Assembly: GCA_937951485.1 (NCBI GenBank)
Contig: CALEDJ010000007.1
Location: forward strand, 1 to 64,000
Direction: 5' to 3'
DNA length: 64,000 nucleotides
Source of the DNA: an uncultured bacterium
GTDB lineage: Bacteria > Hydrogenedentota > Hydrogenedentia > Hydrogenedentales > CAILVY01
In this document: one piece after another, positions 45,449 to 53,645 of the stretch
Layout: each line of letters opens with the position of its first letter
Position numbering within the stretch: position 1 is the first letter of the stretch
Notes under the pieces: model-generated
Told to the model about the DNA's origin: nothing
The model's input: only the letters and a program-made list of their open reading frames with translations
Database searches by the model: none
Made by a program: the position numbers and the translations under genes

Positions 45449-46435
45449 TCAGAAGGCCGAGGTCAACACCGCAAAGGCCCGGGTGATGGGGAAATCACCG
45501 GGGAAGCGGATGAAACTGACATGGCCGTCCATGAACAGCACATTCGAACCGCCGGGGACATGGTTGAACTCTTCCGCAAGCCAGGAGGCGAGGTCCCACA
45601 TGACCGGGATTTCGCTCTGCGCCTCGGCCGAGGCGGCGGGATTGTTGATATCCGTGATGAAGAAGCGTTCAATCCCTTCGCGAAGCCGGTACAGCATTTT
45701 CTCTTCACCCAACTTGTTGGTGAACTTCAGGTCCCTGTCATACCGGTTGGCACTGCCCGGCGGAGTGACGTTCGCCTGCTGCGTGATAATGCCGGCCACC
45801 AGCGTCACAAAGTTCACACTCAAGACGGTGTCCGAATACAACAGGCCGCCCGGATTCGCTATCGGCGCGTTCGGGTCTATGCCCGGATTCAGATAATCCT
45901 CGCCGGGTTTGCCATTGAGCGCCCACGCCACATACATGTACGATTCCGCTGTGAACGCGCAAGGGTCCACCACGCCTTGATTGCCCAGACCCAACTCCAC
46001 CTGGTTGTACCAGAAACCGGTGGTGGGGTTTACAGCCGCCTTTGCGGAGGAATCCGACGGACACACCAGCACGTTGACATCTGTCAGATATTCCGGATAG
46101 ACCGCCGGACCGTCGAACACGAACTCCGCATCGCCGCCTGCCGAGGGCGGTGCGAACGGGTTGTTGTAGCCGCATTGCAGATAGGTTGTCACGACCGGCT
46201 GGGGCGTCTGCATCTGGTACGAGATGCGGTACGCCATCGAGGGGAAGCGTTCGCCCTTGGACTCGTTGGAGTACATTTTGAACATCAGCCCCATCTGCTT
46301 CAGGTTGTTCTGGCAACTCGACCGCCGCGCCGCTTCGCGCGCGCGCGCCAGCGCCGGCAGCAGAATTGCCGCCAGTATCCCGATGATGGCAATGACCACA
46401 AGTAATTCGATCAGCGTAAAGCCTCTTTGTTTCAT
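45449..46435 (-). CDS. Pseudopilin with H-X9-DG C-terminus (paralog 4)
   Basis: 328 residues. Leader MKQRG then [26 protein letters not shown] precedes ATG 46433-46435. It shares the [21 protein letters not shown] helix, [45 protein letters not shown] and [20 protein letters not shown]. It is transcribed toward paralog 3. Its promoter has a different palindrome from the LacI sites on paralogs 2 and 3. Confidence 0.93.
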   Translation of the reverse strand: MKQRGFTLIELLVVIAIIGILAAILLPALARAREAARRSSCQNNLKQMGLMFKMYSNESKGERFPSMAYRISYQMQTPQPVVTTYLQCGYNNPFAPPSAGGDAEFVFDGPAVYPEYLTDVNVLVCPSDSSAKAAVNPTTGFWYNQVELGLGNQGVVDPCAFTAESYMYVAWALNGKPGEDYLNPGIDPNAPIANPGGLLYSDTVLSVNFVTLVAGIITQQANVTPPGSANRYDRDLKFTNKLGEEKMLYRLREGIERFFITDINNPAASAEAQSEIPVMWDLASWLAEEFNHVPGGSNVLFMDGHVSFIRFPGDFPITRAFAVLTSAF

Positions 46436-46661
46436 GACGTACACTCCTTTTCGCTTCAGGTTCTTCAAATGGTTAATCAGAGAAACAAAAACGATTGCGC
46501 TGCACTATTTTGGATGCTCCGTCCACCTCCTTTCTGCAAATCCGCAGACAGCAGATCGCCGGCTGGCAACTGCAAACGGCTTTCAACGTTTGCCGCCCAC
46601 CAAAAGCCATTGAACTTCTCCAGACCCTCCGTCCTGACACCCCTTCACGGCCCATGTGTCA

Positions 46662-46701
46662 GAACGTGTTCGATAATACCTTAAATGAGAAAAATTTTCA
46701 A
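46662..46701 (-). promoter_or_regulatory. Pseudopilin 4 promoter with GAACGTGTTC element
   Basis: On the minus strand TTGAAA (46696-46701) and TATTAT (46673-46678) are spaced by exactly 17 bases. A near-palindrome GAACGTGTTC (46662-46671) sits at the expected transcription start, the same place the LacI-type sites occupy in the other two pseudopilin promoters. The leader to ATG 46435 is about 230 bases. Confidence 0.6.
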
Positions 46702-47097
46702 GAGATTATTTTCAAAGAAACTGCTTATTATGCGTATTTTCTTGTTTTATAGAGAAATTTATACGGTATTTGCGGGAATTCAATCGCTTATTAAGAGTGA
46801 TTGGCATTAATTGCTGCTTGTGACCTCCAATGAGAACTTGCTGTCTCTTCCCTGACAGTGCGTGTTTCAGGGCACCTGAAACCAAGAGTGACTCCAGCGA
46901 GTCATTAACAAGTGTTCAAGGTGTGAGGCGTTTGCGTCATCAGGCTGTTGGGCGTGTGTTTGAAAGGAACCCCGGAATCTCCAGGGGCTTTCAGCAGCAA
47001 TTTCAGGCGCCGTCCCGCTGATTGTGCAGATGTCTGGTCAACGCAGTGTGGCGAATCCGGCTACCGGTATTTGCAAACAGCAAGGAGAAACGAATCC
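46702..47097. other. AT-rich divergent intergenic region
   Basis: About 400 bases between the pseudopilin 4 promoter and the next lipoprotein gene. Bases 46702-46830 are strikingly AT-rich compared with the rest. The plus-strand promoter for the lipoprotein gene should be here, but I cannot fix its boxes. No gene is supported. Confidence 0.45.
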
Positions 47098-47544
47098 ATG
47101 GCAAAACGATTGGTATTGTGTGTGGCGGCGGCGCTTATCGTGGCGGGCTGTGCAACAACGGGGAAAGGGCCGACGGATGAGGAGTTGATCAATTCCACGT
47201 TGCAGAAGGTCAAAACGGCGCTGGAGTCTCAGAATCTGGATATGCTGATGGAGACTTTTGCGGAAGATTTTTCGCATGACCAGGTTCCGGACAAGGCAAC
47301 GGCGCGTGAAATGCTGGACATGGGGATCAGCATGGGCTATGCGGACGACGGCGAATGCAACCTGGACCGCGTATCCGTCAGCATAGACCCTGATGGTGAG
47401 ACGGCGTCGGCCTATCCGGTGGATTTGAGCGGCCCGCCGGGGTCCATCTCCGTGGAACTGATTCTCGGCAAACGCGAAATCGAAGTGGACGGCAAAAAGC
47501 AGAAGGCATGGCTGATTACAACGATCAATCCGGACGGCATGTGA
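47098..47544 (+). CDS. Small lipoprotein, NTF2/SnoaL-like
   Basis: 148 residues. AAGGAG lies before ATG 47098. The lipobox is IVAGC after MAKRLVLCVAAAL. The mature protein (DEELINSTLQKVKTALESQNLDMLMETFAEDFSHDQV) has the opening helix pair of NTF2/SnoaL-like domains, which are alpha+beta cones that bind small ligands or act as protein modules; the rest is short beta strands. No catalytic residues can be argued. It stands alone and ends with a clear terminator. Confidence 0.8.
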   Translation: MAKRLVLCVAAALIVAGCATTGKGPTDEELINSTLQKVKTALESQNLDMLMETFAEDFSHDQVPDKATAREMLDMGISMGYADDGECNLDRVSVSIDPDGETASAYPVDLSGPPGSISVELILGKREIEVDGKKQKAWLITTINPDGM

Positions 47545-47574
47545 GGCGCTGATACCATCTGAGAGACAGTACTG

Positions 47575-47618
47575 CGCCCCGGCGGATAGAAAAACATCCC
47601 GCCGGGGCGTTTGTTTTT
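47575..47618 (+). terminator. Rho-independent terminator
   Basis: An 11-bp stem (CGCCCCGGCGG at 47575-47585 with 47599-47609) and a 13-base loop are followed by TTTGTTTTT. It lies 30 bases after the NTF2-like lipoprotein stop. Confidence 0.9.
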
Positions 47619-47629
47619 ATCCCTCCAGT

Positions 47630-47693
47630 CGTTATACCGCAGGAGCGGCGTAACGAGATTGGGCGCTCGTTATACCGCAGGAGCGGCGTAACG
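47630..47693. repeat. Two direct copies of a 26-base palindromic repeat
   Basis: A 26-base unit beginning CGTTATACCGCAGGAGCGG occurs at 47630-47655 and again, identical, at 47668-47693. Each unit is itself an imperfect palindrome (CGTTA..CCGC, loop AGGA, GCGG..TAACG). It belongs with the hairpins at 45207-45232 and 63950-63975, which share the CCGC-loop-GCGG core and outer CGT/ACG ends. Confidence 0.75.
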
Positions 47694-47766
47694 CACCACC
47701 GCGGCGCTCCCGCGCCGCAAAGGTCTGGTTGCCTCATGCGGACAACAGGGACAAATATGCTCGGCC

Positions 47767-50190
47767 TCAATGGTCCTGTTCGTCGTCTTCGATGCGGCCT
47801 TCCCAGAGGTAGCGGCGGGTTTCGGCGACGATGACGCTGCTGAGCAGCAGCAGGGCGAGGAGATTCGGCGCGGCCATCAGGGCATTGGCGATATCGGAGA
47901 AAGACCAGACCGTGGGCAGGGACACGGTGGCGCCCACAAACACAAACAGCACCCACAGACAGCGATACGGGACAATGGCGCGCCCGCCCGCCAGGTATTC
48001 ACAGGCCTTTTCGCCGTAATAACTCCATCCGAGAATTGTGGAATAGACAAATGTGAGAAGTCCGACGGTCAGGACAAAAGGGCCGATATAAGGGAACGCT
48101 GAAAATGCCCTGTGGGTGAGCGCCGCGCCCCGCAACCCGTCGGTCCATGCGCCGGAATTGACGATGACCAGTCCCGTCATCAGGCAGATGACCACGGTGT
48201 CCCAGAAGGTGCCGGTGGACGACACGAGCGCCTGGCGCACGGGATTTTTCGTCTGCGCGGCTGCGGCCACGATGGGCGCACTGCCCAGGCCGGACTCGTT
48301 GGAGAACAGCCCACGCGCCACGCCGTATCGCATTGCTTCGCGCACGCCCGCGCCGAGGAAGCCGCCGAGGGCGGCATGACCGGAAAAGGCGCTTTTGAGA
48401 ATCAGCATGACGGTGGCGGGCAGCGTGGAGATGTGCATGAGCAGCAGAACGAGGCATCCGCCGACATAGAGCAGCGCCATGAACGGCACGAGTTTCTCCG
48501 AAACGCGCGCGATGGACCGGATGCCGCCCAAGACCACCATGGCGGTCAATCCGGCAAGGACAATCCCGCTCAGCCACAGCGGGATGCGCAGGGTGTCTTG
48601 CAGCAGGCCCGCCGCCGCATTCGCCTGCACCATGTTCCCGATGCCGAAGGAGGCGATGACGGTGAACAGCGCGAAGAGGACGCCGAGCCACCGGCAGCCC
48701 AAGCCGTGTTCCAGCGCGTACATCGGCCCGCCGGCCATGCCTTGCGGGGTCATCACGCGGTATTTCACGCCGAGCAGCGCCTCGGAATACTTGGTGGCGA
48801 TGCCGAAGACGCCGGTCAGCCACATCCACAGCACCGCCCCCGGCCCGCCCGCCGCCACCGCCGTCGCCACGCCCACGATGTTGCCGGTGCCGACCGTGGC
48901 TGCCAGGGCCGTCGTGAGTGCGCCGAAATGGCTGATATCGCCCCTGCCTTCGCCGCCGCGCATAAACGAGAGCCGGATAGCCTTGCCGATGAAGCGCTGG
49001 ATCAGCCTCAGGCGGATGGTGAGAAAGAGGTGCGTGCCGCAAAGCAGCACGAGCATCGGCGGTCCCCACACGAAATCACTGATACGCCCCAGCAGTGTCT
49101 CGAATCCGGCGAAGGCGGGAGAAGGTTGCGGTGCGGCCTCTTCCGGCGGGCGGCCATAGAAGTGCTCCTGCAGGAAGGCATGCATGAGAAATTCATTGCG
49201 GGCAGCCACCGGCGCGATCAGGTCCATCGTGTGCGGGAATCCGTCCGCGCGGTCGTACCAGTAGGGAACACCCAGCGCCTGGAATTTCTCGGCCAGCATG
49301 TCCGCCTGTCCGACGGGCACGATGTCGTCAATCGTGCCATGCAGAATCAGCGTGGGCGGCGCGTCTGCGGTCACGTGACAGATCGGCGAGGCGAGTTCAT
49401 AGAGGTCCGGGGCGTTCTCGTAGGGTTCGTCCAGAAACCCCCTGACCGTGGGGTGATTGCGGGCATATTCCGTGGTGAGGTCCGTCGGGCCGTAGGCATT
49501 GACCACCGCCGCGACCGCGCTGCTGACGCCCGCGTGGCCGCCGTCGCCCTCCAGGCGCGGGTCATCGGGCGCATAGCCGACCATCATGGCGAGATAGCCG
49601 CCGGCGGAACCGCCGACCACGGCGATGCGGGCCGCGTCCACGCCCAGTTCCAGCGCGTGCGCGCGCAGCCAACGCACCGCGCACTTGGCGTCCTCGACGC
49701 AGCCCGGGAACTTGGCTTCCTGCGCGAAGCGGTAGCCGATGCTCGCCACGACATAGCCGCGCGCGGCGAATCGGACCGCATAGAACTTGTAATCGCGCTT
49801 GTCGCCGCTTTGCCAGCCGCCGCCATGAATGAAAATGACCGCGGGGCGCGGCTCCGCCGCCGCGTCTGGCAGATAAAGGTCCAGAAGCAGGGGCCGCTTC
49901 CCCACGCGGCCATATTCCACATCGGCGCGGAAGGTGACGCCGTCGGGAATCGGAATATCTCCCCAGACATCCACGATGTCCACCATACCCAAGACATACA
50001 TCAGGATTGCTGCTTTGAACGTGGGAAAGCCTCTCAATGGGGGCGGCGCATAGGCGGGCAGGCGCACGAGGTCCGGACGTTTTCCCGGCGGGCGCCCGTC
50101 AATGAACAGAAAATGGAACGCCACAGCGCCGCCAATCAGCAACGCCGCAAGCCCCATGCACACAATTACCCGAACGATCCCTGACCTCAT
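47767..50190 (-). CDS. Alpha/beta-hydrolase fused to AGCS sodium/amino-acid symporter
   Basis: 807 residues in one uninterrupted frame. Residues 5-30 are a signal-anchor helix. Residues about 85-345 are an alpha/beta hydrolase of the carbohydrate/feruloyl esterase-like type: oxyanion HGGGW (122-126), nucleophile GGSAGG (Ser195), Asp288/289 in GTIDDIVP and His320 in GFPHT. After a Pro-rich linker (347-362), residues 365 to about 795 are a sodium:alanine/glycine symporter (AGCS): VGTGNIVGVATAVAAGGPGAV, GGPMYALEHGLG, FGIGNMVQANA and FSNESGLGSAPI. Both halves keep their key residues. The hydrolase would face the periplasm and could free an amino acid or similar from an ester for uptake. I know of no standard family with this architecture. 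Confidence 0.88.
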   Translation of the reverse strand: MRSGIVRVIVCMGLAALLIGGAVAFHFLFIDGRPPGKRPDLVRLPAYAPPPLRGFPTFKAAILMYVLGMVDIVDVWGDIPIPDGVTFRADVEYGRVGKRPLLLDLYLPDAAAEPRPAVIFIHGGGWQSGDKRDYKFYAVRFAARGYVVASIGYRFAQEAKFPGCVEDAKCAVRWLRAHALELGVDAARIAVVGGSAGGYLAMMVGYAPDDPRLEGDGGHAGVSSAVAAVVNAYGPTDLTTEYARNHPTVRGFLDEPYENAPDLYELASPICHVTADAPPTLILHGTIDDIVPVGQADMLAEKFQALGVPYWYDRADGFPHTMDLIAPVAARNEFLMHAFLQEHFYGRPPEEAAPQPSPAFAGFETLLGRISDFVWGPPMLVLLCGTHLFLTIRLRLIQRFIGKAIRLSFMRGGEGRGDISHFGALTTALAATVGTGNIVGVATAVAAGGPGAVLWMWLTGVFGIATKYSEALLGVKYRVMTPQGMAGGPMYALEHGLGCRWLGVLFALFTVIASFGIGNMVQANAAAGLLQDTLRIPLWLSGIVLAGLTAMVVLGGIRSIARVSEKLVPFMALLYVGGCLVLLLMHISTLPATVMLILKSAFSGHAALGGFLGAGVREAMRYGVARGLFSNESGLGSAPIVAAAAQTKNPVRQALVSSTGTFWDTVVICLMTGLVIVNSGAWTDGLRGAALTHRAFSAFPYIGPFVLTVGLLTFVYSTILGWSYYGEKACEYLAGGRAIVPYRCLWVLFVFVGATVSLPTVWSFSDIANALMAAPNLLALLLLSSVIVAETRRYLWEGRIEDDEQDH

Positions 50191-50316
50191 GGACGTTTCC
50201 CCTTGTGCTTATTCGGCGTAATAACCGCACATCGCGGACTGTGACATGAACACCGGAAAAATGTCAATTCGATATCCCGGCAACCATAACAAGCAACGAT
50301 GTGAACAGACGGGCTT

Positions 50317-50353
50317 TTCCGGAATCCGGAATAAGGTATTCCAGATTCCGGAA
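50317..50353. repeat. Imperfect 17-bp-arm palindrome in a divergent intergenic region
   Basis: TTCCGGAATCCGGAATA (50317-50333) pairs with 50337-50353 with one mismatch and a 3-base centre. It also contains GGAAT direct repeats. It lies in the 392-base gap between the leftward symporter fusion and the rightward HTH gene, where a shared operator would be expected. The gap holds no other gene I can support. Confidence 0.65.
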
Positions 50354-50582
50354 TTTGGATGCGATTTTACGCCCCCCGGCACCAATTCCGAACACATTTT
50401 CGGCGTGAAAGAATTACCAAGCCCTTGGAAATAAATAATTTACATCCAAACCAACAGTCGGGCGGAGATCGGCGCGATTCTTGCCTCATAAAATCGGGCC
50501 GTCAGTGCAGCGCGGCGCTGACGGTATCTCAGAGAATCCGATGACGGTTTTCTCCAAGCATGTCGGTGAGGTGTCATAAGAA

Positions 50583-50846
50583 ATGAAATCGCATGAAAGC
50601 AACCATTCAGATGAAAACCAAAGGAAAAAACAGTTCTCGTCGTTGGCCGCCGTCCGTAAGGCCCACACATTCAATGTCCTCGAGATGTGTGACGGCTGCA
50701 GGGCAAAGGCGGCGGAAATACTTGGCATGAGTGAAAAGGAATTGCGGCGACAAATAAAGACGCTTGATATCGCATGTGTGAACGGCAAAGCGAAAAAGGG
50801 GGCCAACCGAAACCGGCTTTCAAAAGGAGGGCGCACCGATGAGTAA
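50583..50846 (+). CDS. Small Fis-type helix-turn-helix protein
   Basis: 87 residues. A Lys/Asp-rich N-terminus is followed by a Fis-like HTH at about 28-68 (FNVLEMCDGCRAKAAEILGMSEKELRRQIK), the same fold as the C-terminal DNA-binding domain of NtrC-type activators, but no AAA or receiver domain is present. It probably binds DNA as a dimer. A weak AGG stands upstream. Its stop overlaps the start of the next gene (ATGAGTAA at 50839-50846), so the two are translationally coupled. Confidence 0.75.
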   Translation: MKSHESNHSDENQRKKQFSSLAAVRKAHTFNVLEMCDGCRAKAAEILGMSEKELRRQIKTLDIACVNGKAKKGANRNRLSKGGRTDE

Positions 50847-51030
50847 TCAAGCGCGTGATGGACGGTCCTTGATCATCACGGGGTCACGTTTTCGCGTCTG
50901 GTGGCTGAAGCGCTTTTGCGGTTATCATGTGGAACGGCATGTGCAAACGCCACAGAAGATTTTTCTGGGTCAAATCCGCTACATTGAGCAATGGCACCTG
51001 TCGGAAGGGGCCCCCGCGGAGTCTTCCTGA
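50839..51030 (+). CDS. Small basic protein coupled to the Fis-type HTH gene
   Basis: 63 residues. AAAGGAGG stands 8 bases before the ATG, an excellent ribosome site that lies inside the end of the HTH gene. The sequence (SRFRVWWLKRFCGYHVERHVQTPQKIFLGQIRYIEQW) is basic and aromatic, without a signal peptide. No family recognised. It may work with the HTH protein because the overlap fixes their expression together. Confidence 0.65.
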   Translation: MSNQARDGRSLIITGSRFRVWWLKRFCGYHVERHVQTPQKIFLGQIRYIEQWHLSEGAPAESS

Positions 51031-51416
51031 CGGCGCGGATGAACACTGCCGCTTGGCAGACAACTCAGGTCCGCAGCGTATGACATGTCTGTACTTGACA
51101 TGTATGTAAACGGGCTGGCACGGACAGACAAAGAGGGTCGCCGCACAGCCGCACGCTGCGCGCAGGGGAGGGGCCAATGGAGCAGCCCCGGCGCGATTCC
51201 TCGCGGCAAGCAGGGCTTCCTGGACCATATCAAGCCATCAATGCCTTTTGCAGTCCAATATAGACAGTGGAAAACTTCATGTTTTGATATACTGGCTTCA
51301 TACAGAAATATTTTGATGGTTTGCCAGAGAATTGATGAAAATATGCACTCTTCCCGGGAAAGGTGCTATGCTTGTTCGCGGCAGAAGCAAGGACTCTTCT
51401 TGAAGGATTACATTCC
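51031..51416. other. Intergenic region upstream of the kinase gene
   Basis: 386 bases. Two TGACATGT units (about 51078-51104) form an inverted ACATGTC/GACATGT arrangement like the one at 8941-8964. A TATACT at about 51285 could be a -10 box but has no convincing -35. No gene supported. Confidence 0.4.
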
Positions 51417-53573
51417 GTGTCAATTCTACTCGAAGGCAGCAGATTCGGTAAATATCGCATTATCCGCCAATTGGGTCGTGGTGGGATGGGGGTGGTGTAT
51501 CTGGCCGAAGACACCATGCTTGCGCGGGAAATCGCGCTGAAAATCCTTGACCGCGCCATGACTTCCGACGCGAGTTTTGAGGAGCGGTTTCGTCAGGAAG
51601 CGCGCATCATCGCCCGGCTGAAGCATCCCAACGTCGTGCAGGTTCATGCGTTGGAGCGTATCGGGGATGAACTCGCCATTGAGATGGAATACATAGACGG
51701 CGGCGCGCTTTCAGAGGTGATACTGGATCGCGCACAAGCCATTCAGATCATTCATGACATTCTGGAAGCGCTGGCCTGCTGTCATGGAATGGGGATCATC
51801 CATCGCGACGTGAAACCGAGCAACATCCTTATTTCAAGCGAACACCGGGCGTTGCTGACGGACTTCGGCCTGTCGAAATTGCTGAGCGCCCATCACGCCT
51901 CCATGGTGGCAGCGATATCCACCTCGGCGCTGTTTGTCGGTACGCCGCGTTATGCGCCGCCGGAATCATGGGACGCCCAGGATGCTTCCGCGCGTTGGGA
52001 TGTTTATTCCGTGGGCATGATCCTTTACGAAGAATTTGCGCGCAGAACACCCTATGACGCGGAAACGCCCTTCGCCCTGATCAAACAGATTATCGAACGT
52101 CCCATTACGCCGTTGCACGAGGTTGCCGAAGGGGTTTCGCCGGAATTGAGCGCACTGGTTTCGTCCATGTTGAAACGCGAACCGGAGAAACGGCCGGAAG
52201 ATGCGGCGGAAGCGCTGGAACGTTTTCACAAGTGCCCGGAAGTCCGGGACGCGCTGGCAACGGACCGCTCCACTGTTCTCCGAAAACGCCCCGTCACCCC
52301 TGCGCCCAGGCGGGATTCCCTGCTGAAGGCAGGCGCCCCGGCCGCCGCGCCGGACAAGAAACGGAGATTCTTGCGGGCGACTGCGCTGGTTGCTTTGTGC
52401 AGTGTGTTGGCAGCGGCGGCGTTGTTGCGCTGGATAAACTCGCCGGTGGACAGGTCGGCCTCTCATGTCCCCGCGAATTCGGCTCCAGCGGTTCCCTTTG
52501 GCGTTTACAACACGATCGACCCGGCGCGACAGCAGATATGGAATGACCAGTGGCTGATGCGTTCCGGCGCCCATCCGGACGAATATCAGGTCCTTGCCGC
52601 CAAAGACACCCACCTCTGGCAGATGCGTGCACGGGTGATGGACAAAGACACCTTGTCTTTCAGCGGCAATTGGGCGGAATATTCCGACACGACGGCGCGC
52701 ACGTTTCAATATGGCACCCTCACGGGAACCGGTCGCTGGATCAACGTGAATCAGGATTTGTCCCTCGCCCTGCAATTTGTCTCCAGCCTGGACGGCGCCC
52801 ATCAGGAAGGGTCCTATGTTCTCAACCGTTCGCCGAGGGATATCAGCGAAGTCATTTTTCTTCGGGAACTGGAGAAATCAGCGTACTTTCCGGCCATTCT
52901 TTACAACGAATTATTCCCCAGGCAAGCGGCATGGGCGCTGGAAGTTGAGCGTTGCTTTGCGGCGGCTTTCGGTCCGGTGATTACGGTGCCTTTTATTCGT
53001 GGTGATGCCGCAGCGCCAATCATGGATGGACGCTTAAGTGAGTCCTGCTGGCGCATATCGGAACTGGAGAACGCCGAAGGACAGGGCCTGCTCCGCAATG
53101 ATCCCCAGGAAACACCGGACAAAATGATACTGCGTTACAACGCACAAGGATTGTACATCGGATGGCGTATTCAATCGGCCCCGGCCAGTGCGCGAATCTC
53201 ATTGGGGCTGATGACGCATTACCAAACGCCCGCTACCGAGTCCCTCCGTTGGTCAGCCCAGATTGAGCAGGGTGTCATTACCGCCATCCGGCATGTGCAG
53301 CGCGGCCAGGGTGTCCCATGGAACTGTAATTGGATTGCGGCATCTTCTTCGATCGCAAGAGGCGCAAACACGCCAGATGCGACATGGGAATCGGAACTTC
53401 TTATCCCCTTTGACGGTCTGGCGGATACCCGGCCGGCCCGCCCCGGGGAACGATGGCGCTTGAATTGTCATCTGACAAATCCCCAGTTCCCCGGTCGTGA
53501 ACCACTGATAACATGGGGAGTAAAGAATGTCAGTGAAGTGGAACACGGCGTGATGCTTGCGTTTGGATCATAG
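51417..53573 (+). CDS. Membrane Ser/Thr protein kinase with extracytoplasmic CBM9-like domain
   Basis: 718 residues from GTG 51417, chosen because GAAGGA lies 8 bases upstream; a GTG at 51363 has no such site. The Hanks-type kinase spans about 10-270: GRGGMGVVY, catalytic Lys42 (IALK), HRDVKPSN with Asp131, DFG with Asp149, and YAPPE as a variant of the usual APE. A single membrane helix (ATALVALCSVLAAAALL) follows at about 315-335. The outer part ends in a beta-rich domain from about 530 (PIMDGRLSESCWRISELENAEG, LYIGWRI, WESELLIPFDGL) that resembles family 9 carbohydrate-binding modules. It looks like a receptor kinase that senses a glycan. Confidence 0.87.
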   Translation: MSILLEGSRFGKYRIIRQLGRGGMGVVYLAEDTMLAREIALKILDRAMTSDASFEERFRQEARIIARLKHPNVVQVHALERIGDELAIEMEYIDGGALSEVILDRAQAIQIIHDILEALACCHGMGIIHRDVKPSNILISSEHRALLTDFGLSKLLSAHHASMVAAISTSALFVGTPRYAPPESWDAQDASARWDVYSVGMILYEEFARRTPYDAETPFALIKQIIERPITPLHEVAEGVSPELSALVSSMLKREPEKRPEDAAEALERFHKCPEVRDALATDRSTVLRKRPVTPAPRRDSLLKAGAPAAAPDKKRRFLRATALVALCSVLAAAALLRWINSPVDRSASHVPANSAPAVPFGVYNTIDPARQQIWNDQWLMRSGAHPDEYQVLAAKDTHLWQMRARVMDKDTLSFSGNWAEYSDTTARTFQYGTLTGTGRWINVNQDLSLALQFVSSLDGAHQEGSYVLNRSPRDISEVIFLRELEKSAYFPAILYNELFPRQAAWALEVERCFAAAFGPVITVPFIRGDAAAPIMDGRLSESCWRISELENAEGQGLLRNDPQETPDKMILRYNAQGLYIGWRIQSAPASARISLGLMTHYQTPATESLRWSAQIEQGVITAIRHVQRGQGVPWNCNWIAASSSIARGANTPDATWESELLIPFDGLADTRPARPGERWRLNCHLTNPQFPGREPLITWGVKNVSEVEHGVMLAFGS

Positions 53574-53645
53574 AAGATGGATAGAGGGACTGCATAAGAA
53601 ACATCCCTTGGTGCGATGATCTCTGAGTTTTGGGGGACCGTTATA

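Noticed and set aside
48112-50184. 690-codon plus-strand frame opposite the hydrolase-symporter fusion
   Set aside because: High GC leaves long open frames on the other strand; composition (His, Gln, Arg rich) is typical of a shadow and the minus frame has intact motifs.
50209-50434. Two 62-codon frames in the divergent intergenic region
   Set aside because: Both overlap the palindrome at 50317-50353 and have no ribosome site.
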